Part shown: piece after piece, positions 31,634 through 41,465 of the stretch
Position numbering within the stretch: the first letter of the stretch is position 1
How the letters are laid out: the number at the start of each line of letters is the position of its first letter
Assembly: GCA_910586825.1 (NCBI GenBank)
Contig: CAJUJF010000008.1
Coordinates: 1-64,000, forward strand
Source: an uncultured Christensenellaceae bacterium
GTDB lineage: Bacteria > Bacillota > Clostridia > Christensenellales > Borkfalkiaceae
DNA length: 64,000 bases
Reading direction: 5' to 3'
The notes under the pieces: generated by a model
The model's database searches: none
The model's input: the letters and a program-made list of their open reading frames with translations, nothing else
What the model was told of the DNA's origin: nothing
Position numbers and translations under genes: made by a program

Positions 31634-33364
31634 TCAGAATTTTTTCGGTCGGATCAATAAGTAATAAGTAAGTCCGAAAACGACGACGCCGAAGAAGAAT
31701 ACGACGGGTACGATTACAAAACTGACAAGATCGCGTTTGCTTGTAAAATCGATGCGAAAGGACAGGTCGAAAATCAACGTCACGATCACGAGTAAAACGT
31801 ATAGAACGATCGCGTTGACGATCGCAGGGGTTGTCCTGCGCAGAGAGCGTTCCCCGAAGTGGTTGGCGTAAGCGACGCCCGCGATCAACAGCACCGCCAA
31901 TCCGATCGCCCAAATCAGGTACGGGTAAAAGACGGGAAGGGCGATGTTCTTGGAAACGCCGAGCAGGACGCTGCCGAGCAGGACGAGGAATACAAACGTG
32001 AGAAGGGCGCTGACAAAAAGAGCTTTCCCTTTGTGTACGACGCTTGCGGTGTTTTCCGCGATCTCCGTCTGGGATTTCCCGCCTGCGGTGTAAATCTTGA
32101 TCCCGTCCTGTGCCGCGCGGGCTTCCAGATCGTGAAAATCGATTCCGTCGAGAGAAGTCGCCCGCGTTTCGGCAATCGGCTGTTTTTCCGTTTCCGATTT
32201 TACGGAATTGGCGAAGATCTTTCTTACGATCGGGCGGTACTCCAACACGTCTTCTTCCGGAAGCGGGGCGGACGGCTCGTCGGGAGGATTGTCTCCGACG
32301 GGAGCAGTAAAATAATCGTAGTCGTTGGCGGATTGCGCCTCGGGCGGGGTACTGATCAGGTCGACGTAGTTGCGGTGCAGCAGTTCCTGTTCGCGTTCGC
32401 GGAATCTGCTCTCCTGTTCTTCGATGATCTCTTTTTCCCGCGCTTCCATCAGCCGCTCGTAGAGCTGTTTCGTCTGCTGTTTTTCTTCTTCTCGCGCAGA
32501 GAGCAGGTTTTCATAGCGTTCGTTCTGCAACGCGAGTTCTTCTTCCTGCGTGCGGATCCGTTCTTCGAGCGCGTTCCGCTCTTCGGCGGTTATGGAGGAA
32601 AGATTTTCGGTCAGCGCTTTGCGTTCTTCTTCGAGCTGGCGTTCGCGCGCGGCGATTTCCTGTTCCCGCCATTCTCTTTCCCGCAACAACGCGTCGTTCC
32701 GCGCATCCATTTCCCGTTCGAATTTTTGCTTTTCCTGCAAAAATTTCGCCGCTTCTTCTTCGTATGCGAGCCGCGTTTCCTCAAAGCGGGAAGCGTTTTC
32801 TTCAAAAGAGGAGCGTTCGTCGGCAATTTTTTTCGCCTCTTCGTCAAGCTCGCGTTGTTTTTCGAGCCATTCCTGTTCCGATTGAATCAGATCGCGCCCG
32901 TTTTCGCGGCGTTCGTCCGCAAAATCTTCATCTCGGGAAGGGGTGCGCGAAGTGGTGTCCCTCAAAACGCGCATATTCACCGCGCCGGGGGCGGGATTGC
33001 TGAAATCGAAATCCTTATCCGAAATCAGATTGTCGATCACCGTACGGGAATATTCCCATTCCGCCTGATTCGTTTCGGAAACGTCTTTGCCCGCGTCGGT
33101 GAGCGAGAAGTATTTCCGCCGTCCGCCGCTGACCGAACCGCCCCAATAAGACGTAATGAATCCGTCCTTTTCCAGACGTTTCAACGCGCTGTAAAGAGAG
33201 GGTTGCTTCATTACGTACTGACCGTGGCTTTTGCGTTCGATTTCGGAAATGATCTCGTAACCGTATTTGTCGCCGTCGTAAAGGGCGCGGAGAATTATGG
33301 TATTGATATGTCCGCGAATCAGGTCGGAACTGACCGACTGGCTTTCCTCGGTTTTTTCTTCCAT
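31634..33364 (-). CDS. PadR winged helix fused to coiled coil and four membrane helices
   Basis: 576 residues. Residues ~13-100 are a standard PadR domain (IILRALYDGDKYGYEIISEI; QPSLYSALKRLEKDGFI; GRRKYFSLTDAGK). Residues ~155-340 are a nearly uninterrupted Glu/Arg/Lys heptad region. A Pro/Asp-rich linker follows, and ~448-570 hold four hydrophobic helices with a basic end RPKKF. PadR repressors normally have only a short helical dimer arm, so this is a membrane-tethered regulator. The coiled coil could give dimerisation or reach to the nucleoid; membrane stress sensing is my inference. It has a consensus promoter, GGAGG, and the palindrome TATGTCAGACATA upstream. GC and codon use match the chromosome. 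Confidence 0.8.
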   Translation of the reverse strand: MEEKTEESQSVSSDLIRGHINTIILRALYDGDKYGYEIISEIERKSHGQYVMKQPSLYSALKRLEKDGFITSYWGGSVSGGRRKYFSLTDAGKDVSETNQAEWEYSRTVIDNLISDKDFDFSNPAPGAVNMRVLRDTTSRTPSRDEDFADERRENGRDLIQSEQEWLEKQRELDEEAKKIADERSSFEENASRFEETRLAYEEEAAKFLQEKQKFEREMDARNDALLREREWREQEIAARERQLEEERKALTENLSSITAEERNALEERIRTQEEELALQNERYENLLSAREEEKQQTKQLYERLMEAREKEIIEEQESRFREREQELLHRNYVDLISTPPEAQSANDYDYFTAPVGDNPPDEPSAPLPEEDVLEYRPIVRKIFANSVKSETEKQPIAETRATSLDGIDFHDLEARAAQDGIKIYTAGGKSQTEIAENTASVVHKGKALFVSALLTFVFLVLLGSVLLGVSKNIALPVFYPYLIWAIGLAVLLIAGVAYANHFGERSLRRTTPAIVNAIVLYVLLVIVTLIFDLSFRIDFTSKRDLVSFVIVPVVFFFGVVVFGLTYYLLIRPKKF

Positions 33365-33390
33365 GAGTTTCCTCCAAAGTGTACGGAAAT

Positions 33391-33419
33391 ATTATAGCGC
33401 CAATGTCGGAATTTGTCAA
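33391..33419 (-). promoter_or_regulatory. Consensus promoter of the PadR-fusion gene
   Basis: Minus strand: TTGACA (33419-33414), 17 bp, TATAAT (33396-33391), +1 near 33384. The palindrome at 33432-33444 lies 12 bp upstream of the -35 box. Confidence 0.9.
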
Positions 33420-33431
33420 TCCCGGAAATAA

Positions 33432-33444
33432 TATGTCAGACATA
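33432..33444. promoter_or_regulatory. Palindrome TATGTCAGACATA between PadR-fusion and transporter genes
   Basis: Exact copy of the site before tyrA (28144-28156). The ATGTC/GACAT arms are of the type PadR proteins bind (ATGT-n-ACAT), so self-recognition by the neighbouring regulator is the simplest reading. Confidence 0.55.
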
Positions 33445-33504
33445 ATTTTACCGATTTTTTGTGTTTTTTTCATATCGGGACACAAAATGTCGTATATTTG
33501 AGGC

Positions 33505-34863
33505 GTGGGAGTCGTTCGAGGAGCGTTGTTTATCATCGGAACGAGCATCGGCGCGGGATTTTTATCGGGCGCGGAGCTTGTCAGATTTTTTCATACGGAG
33601 GGATTTTTCCTGCCCGTAATTTTTTCTTCGCTCGTATTCTGCGCGTTCTGTTCGCTGTACTTATATCTCGGGAATCGGCACGGGGGATTTTCGGGAACGC
33701 TGAAAGCGCTGTTCGGGCGCGCGGGTAACGCCGCAAAATTCGCCGTTTCCGTCTCGTCGTTTATTCCGTGTGCGGGTATGCTTGCGGGGTTGGACGCGCT
33801 GGTGCCGTCTGTGAAACCGTTGCTCTCCGTCTGCGGACTTGCGTTCGTTTTTCTGTGTCTGAAAAGGGGAATGAAGGGAATCTCGCTCCTAAACACGGTG
33901 CTTGTCCCGCTTCTTTTGGCGTTGATTTTTGTTTTCGGATTTCGCGTTCGGATGCCGTTTTGCGCGACGCGCGGGATCGCGCCCTTTCTCGGCGGAACGC
34001 TCTACGCTTTTATGAACGTATTCTTAGCGGCTCCCGTTTTGATGGACGCGGGCAAAGAGATGAAACGGCCGGTCTTGCCCGCGGTAATCGCGTCCGCCGT
34101 CGTTGCCGTCGCCGCGATATGCATTCTCGGCAGCGTGTACGGGACGGGCGACGGGGCGATCGGTGCTGAAATGCCGTTTCTTGCCGTGATGAAAGGGCGG
34201 AAGATCTTCTTCGTCGCCGCCGCGCTTGCGATCGTCACTTCGCTTGCCTCGGCAATGTATCCGCTTCTCGCATTGTGCGATGCGGCGGAGGACGGAAAAA
34301 AACATGCCGCAAAGGGGTTTGTACTCCTTGCGGCATTCGCGCTTTCGCGGCTTGGTCTTTCCGGCATTGTCCGTTGGCTTTATCCGTTGCTCGGAATCAT
34401 GGGCGGGCTACTGTCAGCGTTCTGTATTTTTTATGAGTATTTTTTCGAGAAGCACCACGAGAAAATACATTCCCGCGGCGAGGACGCACAGGATACAGGT
34501 CGCGCTCATGACGAGATCGAGTTTAAACACCTGCCCGCCGTAGACAATGAGGTATCCGAGACCCGCTCTGGAAACGATGTATTCTCCCATGATCGAACCG
34601 ATCCACGCCATTCCGACATTGACTTTCAGCATCGAGATAAAAGAGGGGCGTGCGGACGGGATCACGAGTTTCCGCAGAATCTGGAATTTCGTTGCGCCCA
34701 TAGAGCGCATCAGCAGGATCTTATTTTTGTTTGTGGCAAGGAAAGCGGAGAGCATGTGCATCGTCGACACGATGATGCCCACGAGTACCGTCATAAAAAT
34801 AATCGCTTTGCTTCCCGTGCCGAACCAAATGATGATCAGGGGCCCGAGCGCGATTTTGGGTAA
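33505..34863 (+). CDS. YkvI-like membrane transporter, 3' end probably frameshifted
   Basis: GTG 33505 opens MGVVRGALFIIGTSIGAGFLSGAEL, the glycine-rich first helix of the YkvI/APC-type membrane family. About ten helices run to residue ~310 (LLGIMGGLLSAFCIFYEY). From there the frame continues for ~140 hydrophilic, His/Arg/Asp-rich residues that are merely the antisense of the convergent permease gene. At the run of six T (34427-34432) a -1 shift gives TTA then TGA at 34434-34436, which would end the protein at the expected place. So either the stop was lost by an indel or the read has an error; ribosomal slippage is less likely. The substrate is unknown. A TATATT lies 7 bp before GTG, so this too may be leaderless, though GAGG is close by. 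Confidence 0.65.
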   Translation: MGVVRGALFIIGTSIGAGFLSGAELVRFFHTEGFFLPVIFSSLVFCAFCSLYLYLGNRHGGFSGTLKALFGRAGNAAKFAVSVSSFIPCAGMLAGLDALVPSVKPLLSVCGLAFVFLCLKRGMKGISLLNTVLVPLLLALIFVFGFRVRMPFCATRGIAPFLGGTLYAFMNVFLAAPVLMDAGKEMKRPVLPAVIASAVVAVAAICILGSVYGTGDGAIGAEMPFLAVMKGRKIFFVAAALAIVTSLASAMYPLLALCDAAEDGKKHAAKGFVLLAAFALSRLGLSGIVRWLYPLLGIMGGLLSAFCIFYEYFFEKHHEKIHSRGEDAQDTGRAHDEIEFKHLPAVDNEVSETRSGNDVFSHDRTDPRHSDIDFQHRDKRGACGRDHEFPQNLEFRCAHRAHQQDLIFVCGKESGEHVHRRHDDAHEYRHKNNRFASRAEPNDDQGPERDFG

Positions 34864-35226
34864 TGCGTTCAATACGACGATATATGGTTCGAGCACTTTG
34901 CACAGCGTTTCGCTCCACCAGAGCGCAAGCGCGATAACGACTCCGAGCGCGACGGCAATGACGAATCCGACGAGCGTTTCCGCAAGCGTTATGCCGATAT
35001 GGTAGAAAAGCGAACCGTCGCGGTAGAGCGACGCGATCGTCTTTCCGATTCTGGACGGCGAACTCATGATGAACGGGTCCACCCATCCGCACGCCGTGGA
35101 AAGTTCCCAAAGTCCAAGCAGCAATGCGAGCACGCCGAGGCGAAGCCCCCATACCAGCGCGGCGTGCAAACGCTGTTTCTTTACGTATTGCAGATGCTCC
35201 CGCGAAAAATTTTCGTGTGTTTTCAT
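34414..35226 (-). CDS. ABC transporter permease, NitT/TauT type
   Basis: 270 residues from the ATG at 35226, which overlaps the ATPase stop (ATGA); an ATG six codons earlier lies inside that gene. It has six membrane helices and the inner-membrane component signature EPYIVVLNALPKIALGPLIIIWFG. SMGATKFQILRKLVIPSARPSF contains the EAA-type loop that docks on the ATPase. It is part of a complete importer with the two upstream genes. Substrates of this family include sulfonates, nitrate, taurine and thiamine precursors; the real one is unknown. Confidence 0.92.
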   Translation of the reverse strand: MKTHENFSREHLQYVKKQRLHAALVWGLRLGVLALLLGLWELSTACGWVDPFIMSSPSRIGKTIASLYRDGSLFYHIGITLAETLVGFVIAVALGVVIALALWWSETLCKVLEPYIVVLNALPKIALGPLIIIWFGTGSKAIIFMTVLVGIIVSTMHMLSAFLATNKNKILLMRSMGATKFQILRKLVIPSARPSFISMLKVNVGMAWIGSIMGEYIVSRAGLGYLIVYGGQVFKLDLVMSATCILCVLAAGMYFLVVLLEKILIKNTER

Positions 35227-35960
35227 CCGTTTAATTCCCTCCAAAGTATTTCAAACCATTCGGAAAACTCGCTCATTTCACGCCTTTTAAGCGGGTTTTT
35301 TATGTCTCCGAAATCGAGTTCATGCGTATACGCGACGCGCGCGGGGCGTTTTGAGAGCACGAGTATCCGATCGGCGAGGGAGATGGCTTCCGAAATGTCG
35401 TGCGTTATGAGCAGCGCGGTTTTTCCTTCGCTGCGGATGATCGACGAGACGTCTTCGCAGACGTTCAGTCTCGTCTGATAGTCGAGCGCGGAAAACGGCT
35501 CGTCGAGCAGAAGAATGTCGGGATCGGAAGAGAGGGTGCGGATCAGCGCGGCGCGTTGCCGCATGCCGCCGGAGAGCTGAAAAGGATAACTTTTCAAAAA
35601 GTCTTTCAGCCCGTACTTTTCCGCAAGCCTGATCGCGCGTTCGCGGTTTTCGGGCGTGTTGATCTTTTTGACTTCGAGCGGGAGAAAGATATTTTTCTCA
35701 ACCGTTCTCCAAGGGAAAAGTTCGTCCTTTTGCAACATGTATCCGAACGTTCCATGACTCTCCACAACGCCTTCTGACGGTTGCAATAAACCGGCGGCGA
35801 GTGATAACAGCGTCGTCTTTCCGCATCCGGAAGGTCCGATGATCGCAACGAATTCGCCTTCGTGAACCGAAAACGCGAGATTTTCCGCCGCGGTCGTTTC
35901 ACCGTGTTTGGTGTGATAAATGAGTTTTACGTCAGTAAAGCGCAAGATTTCGTTTTTCAT
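35223..35960 (-). CDS. ABC transporter ATP-binding protein, NitT/TauT type
   Basis: 245 residues. Walker A GPSGCGKTTL, Q-loop around YMLQKDELFPW, signature LSGGMRQRAALIRTL, Walker B ILLLDEPFSALD and switch His in LLITHDISEAISL. The closest style is SsuB/TauB. It powers the permease encoded next to it. It starts 28 nt after the binding-protein gene in the same direction. Confidence 0.95.
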   Translation of the reverse strand: MKNEILRFTDVKLIYHTKHGETTAAENLAFSVHEGEFVAIIGPSGCGKTTLLSLAAGLLQPSEGVVESHGTFGYMLQKDELFPWRTVEKNIFLPLEVKKINTPENRERAIRLAEKYGLKDFLKSYPFQLSGGMRQRAALIRTLSSDPDILLLDEPFSALDYQTRLNVCEDVSSIIRSEGKTALLITHDISEAISLADRILVLSKRPARVAYTHELDFGDIKNPLKRREMSEFSEWFEILWRELNG

Positions 35961-35988
35961 AAGCGTTGCTTCCGTAAGTGTATTTTAG

Positions 35989-36981
35989 TTATAAATTCCG
36001 GTAAATCGCCTGTACGTAGCTGTTGTCTACAAGGTCGGAGAAACTTCCGCGTTTGTCAAGTTCTCCCGCGCTTTCGATGATGTCCTGCAAGCGGTTGAAA
36101 CTCGCCTCCGTCATCGCCATGTCCGTTTTCCAGGCGTCGATCGTCTGATAGCTCCTCACGCTCGCGGCAAGCGATTCCACGGACGTGGAGGGGAAGTGTT
36201 TCACCAGATTGGGCGCGATGGTTTCGGGTTTTTCGGTCTGGGCGTATTTAACGGCTTTCAGCATGGCGCGCAGGAACCCGTCCGTTTCGTCGCGGTGTTT
36301 TTTGATCCAGGAACTCTTTGCCGAAAACGCAGTATACGGAACTTCTCCGCCCGCTTCTCCGACGGCGGCGACGATGTAACCTTTGCCCGCGGCCTGATAT
36401 TCCGAAGCCGTCGGCTCGAACATCGTGCAGTAATCCGCCGTGCCGGCTTCGAACGCGCCGGTCATGAGATTGAACGCGACGTCGAAATTCAGATTGATTT
36501 CGGCGTCGGTAAAACCGTTTTCGCGCAATACGTATTCAAAAGTCATGGCGGGAACGCCGCCTTTTCTTCCCGCGAGAATTTCTTTGCCTTTCAAATCGGT
36601 CCATTTGAAATCGGGTTCTTCTTTGCGGGAAACGAGGAAAGAACCGTCGCGCTGGGTCAGCAGTCCGAAAACGGTGGGAAGATCGCGCGAACCGCCGAGT
36701 TGTACGTACAGCGCCGCTTCGGGTCCGCAGAATCCGATATCCGCGTCGCCGGAAAGTACCGCCGCCATAACCGCGTCGGCGCCGCCGCCGTTTGTCAATT
36801 CGATTTTCAATCCCTCTTCCTCGAAATAGCCGAGCGAATCGGCGAGATAAAGGGGGGCGTAAAAAATGGAATGGGTCACTTCGTTCAGTTTCAGAGTTTT
36901 AAGACCGTCTGATTCTCCGCAGGCGGAAAAGGGAAGGAGAGCGAGGGTCGCCGCTCCGAGAATTGCGATAGATTTTTTCAT
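35989..36981 (-). CDS. Substrate-binding lipoprotein, SsuA/THI5-like
   Basis: 330 residues from ATG 36981 (MKKSIAILGA), with AGGAG upstream. The signal peptide ends in the lipobox FSAC, with the lipidated Cys near residue 21. The mature part begins KTLKLNEVTHSIFYAPLYLADSLGYFEEEGL, a hallmark of the NMT1/THI5/SsuA binding-protein family, and continues with GDADIGFCGPEAALY. It delivers a small organic ligand to the ABC importer encoded by the next two genes. No TPP riboswitch or other known ligand-binding RNA was seen in its leader, so a thiamine-precursor role is not supported. Confidence 0.9.
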   Translation of the reverse strand: MKKSIAILGAATLALLPFSACGESDGLKTLKLNEVTHSIFYAPLYLADSLGYFEEEGLKIELTNGGGADAVMAAVLSGDADIGFCGPEAALYVQLGGSRDLPTVFGLLTQRDGSFLVSRKEEPDFKWTDLKGKEILAGRKGGVPAMTFEYVLRENGFTDAEINLNFDVAFNLMTGAFEAGTADYCTMFEPTASEYQAAGKGYIVAAVGEAGGEVPYTAFSAKSSWIKKHRDETDGFLRAMLKAVKYAQTEKPETIAPNLVKHFPSTSVESLAASVRSYQTIDAWKTDMAMTEASFNRLQDIIESAGELDKRGSFSDLVDNSYVQAIYRNL

Positions 36982-37082
36982 TGAGATCACGCTCCTGATA
37001 CGAATTAAATCCGGAATCGGCTCGCCGCGAATGCGGCGTGCGTTTCCCGACGTTATTCCGTAATAAAATAAAAGAATATTAT

Positions 37083-37112
37083 ATTCTATGTCGATAGCGG
37101 AATTATTGACAA
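37083..37112 (-). promoter_or_regulatory. Likely promoter of the ABC importer operon
   Basis: Minus strand: TTGTCA (37112-37107), 18 bp, TAGAAT (37088-37083). Its -35 box lies over the valS -35 box on the other strand, so the two promoters may compete. The ~100-nt leader contains a CGCCGC/GCGGCG hairpin (37023-37038). Confidence 0.55.
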
Positions 37113-37134
37113 TCGGTAAAAAAAGGTTTATAAT
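37106..37134 (+). promoter_or_regulatory. Consensus promoter of valS
   Basis: TTGACA (37106-37111), 17 bp, TATAAT (37129-37134); leader of ~35 nt, too short for a T-box riboswitch. Confidence 0.9.
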
Positions 37135-37175
37135 ACAGCGGTATAAGCAGGGCAGAACTTTAACGGGTAACGAAT

Positions 37176-39800
<2,625 letters not shown>

Positions 39801-39837
39801 TCGCGTTGGTTCCGTATTATTCGAAAGGGGTAGAATT

Positions 39838-41262
39838 ATGAAAATGAAAGCAATTTCGTTGTCGATGGGGCTTCTATTGGCGGTCGGCGCCGCGACGTTC
39901 GCGCCGGATGCATTTCACGGCGCTTCTGCGGAGACGGCGAAAACCGCGGACGTCTACATTCTTGCGGGTCAAAGCAACGCGGTAGGACATTCCACCCTGT
40001 CGCAACAGGTCAAGAATCAGGACGACAAAAATCATACCTACGACGTCGTGATTTCGCAGGACGACGCGCGCAACGATACGGGTTATTCCGACGTGTTTTA
40101 TTACGGCGCGACGGACGTCATGATCGACGGCACGTTGCCAAATCCCGCACTTAAAAACGTCAAAAAAGGGCAGGGTGCAGACGGGACAAAAATCGGTCCC
40201 GAACTCGGTATGGCGAAAGTGCTGTCCGAAACCGCGACCGAAGACAATCCCGCCGTTATTTTTAAGTTCGCCGCAGGCGGTACCGCGCTCGGCGCCTATT
40301 CCGCACAACACTGTTCCGAGATCATGTACACGAATTATTTCGGGAATTGGGCGAGTCCTTCGATCTTATCGCGTTGGCGCGAGGAAGAAAGAAGAGTCGC
40401 GAAAAACTGTCAGGGGTTGCTTTACGAAAGACTTGTTCAGCTGATCGGCAACGGCATCGAGAAGCTGAAAGCCGAGGGATATACGCCCGTCGTCAAGGCG
40501 TACGTGTGGATGCAGGGCGAATCGGATGCAGACGTCACGGCGATCGCCGACGAATACGCGCGGAACCTGACCGATTTTATCGGCGATCTTCGCGGTGCGG
40601 TCGCGGAAAAGACGGGCAACGCTTCCGATGCGAAGAAACCTTTCGTGATCGGGAAAATTTCGAGCACGTACAACAACGGTCCCCGCGGGGTCGTGACCGT
40701 CAGAAAAGCGGAAGACGAAGTCGCCGCGGCGGTACCGAATTGTTACACGGTGGAGACGGAGGATTTTCCTCTTCTCGATCGCAAGACGGGCACCGTCGTC
40801 GGAAACGATATCTGCCATTTCAACGCCGGCGATATGTATCAGCTCGGTCAGCGGTTTGCCGAAACTGCCTTAAACAATATCGCTGCACATAATTTTTTCG
40901 TGACGGCGGACGAGGGCGGCAAGGTAACGGATCGGAATTTGCACGTTTCGGACGGTTCGGTTCGAATCGCCTTTACCGCAGAAGAGGGTTTGCAGTTGAA
41001 TGAGGTTCTGCTTGACGGCAAGGCGATCGAGAATTTTACCGTAGAAGACGGCGCGCTTCTCTTTTCTCTTCCGGAAAACGCGCCCGAATACGGGGAAATC
41101 AAGTTGACGTTCCGAAAGATTTCTTCGGGCGAATTCCCCGGTTGGGCGATCGGAACGATTATAGGTGTGAGCGGTTTGCTTTTGATTGCCGCGGGCATAT
41201 CGGCGTATTTCGCTGTAAAAAAGAAACGCGACGCGTCAAAATCCGGACAATCGGAAGAATGA
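39838..41262 (+). CDS. Secreted, membrane-anchored sialate O-acetylesterase-like enzyme
   Basis: 474 residues from ATG 39838 (AAGGGG upstream). A signal peptide ends near the ASA of HGASAETA. The catalytic part opens with the SGNH block I DVYILAGQSNAVGHS, carries VWMQGESDADV in the middle and DICHFNAGD (the Asp/His block) near residue 325, which matches the SASA/CE6-type esterase family. A beta-sandwich-like region (~360-430) precedes a C-terminal membrane helix (IGTIIGVSGLLLIAAGISAYFAV) and a basic tail KKKR, so the enzyme should be held on the outer face. It probably removes acetyl groups from host or plant glycans. A TATAAT at 39796-39801 is a possible -10 box. Confidence 0.8.
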   Translation: MKMKAISLSMGLLLAVGAATFAPDAFHGASAETAKTADVYILAGQSNAVGHSTLSQQVKNQDDKNHTYDVVISQDDARNDTGYSDVFYYGATDVMIDGTLPNPALKNVKKGQGADGTKIGPELGMAKVLSETATEDNPAVIFKFAAGGTALGAYSAQHCSEIMYTNYFGNWASPSILSRWREEERRVAKNCQGLLYERLVQLIGNGIEKLKAEGYTPVVKAYVWMQGESDADVTAIADEYARNLTDFIGDLRGAVAEKTGNASDAKKPFVIGKISSTYNNGPRGVVTVRKAEDEVAAAVPNCYTVETEDFPLLDRKTGTVVGNDICHFNAGDMYQLGQRFAETALNNIAAHNFFVTADEGGKVTDRNLHVSDGSVRIAFTAEEGLQLNEVLLDGKAIENFTVEDGALLFSLPENAPEYGEIKLTFRKISSGEFPGWAIGTIIGVSGLLLIAAGISAYFAVKKKRDASKSGQSEE

Positions 41263-41305
41263 CGGTTAAAAAGATTGTTTTTGCCGATAATTGAATACGG
41301 AAAGC

Positions 41306-41342
41306 AAAGGGTCGGAGACGGGTTTCGCTTCCGATCCTTTTT
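41306..41342 (+). terminator. Terminator after the esterase gene
   Basis: AAAGGGTCGGA (41306-41316) / TCCGATCCTTT (41330-41340), one G-U pair, followed by T's. The remaining ~120 bases to adhE hold only its promoter. Confidence 0.8.
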
Positions 41343-41392
41343 GATATCCTCAAAATCCGAAAAGAATTTAGCGGACAATGCGGTTCCAATTC

Positions 41393-41421
41393 TTGACAAG
41401 AAATTCGGAATTTGCTATGAT
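41393..41421 (+). promoter_or_regulatory. Sigma-A promoter of adhE
   Basis: TTGACA (41393-41398), 17 bp, TATGAT (41416-41421). No obvious Rex-type operator (TTGTTAA-n-TTAACAA) is seen around it. Confidence 0.82.
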
Positions 41422-41465
41422 ATATGCGAATGGCAGAATAAGCCAAAACGGAGGTAGGGTGACTG

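Noticed and set aside
31859..33397. Plus-strand frame of 512 codons opposite the PadR fusion
   Set aside because: Phe/Arg-rich repeat-like protein is the antisense of the Glu/Arg coiled coil; it also runs over the PadR promoter and start.
36982..37105. TPP riboswitch before the THI5-like binding protein gene
   Set aside because: The leader has a GC hairpin but no CTGAGA or the other conserved TPP-aptamer segments.
37106..37175. T-box riboswitch before valS
   Set aside because: The predicted leader is ~35 nt, far shorter than a T-box.
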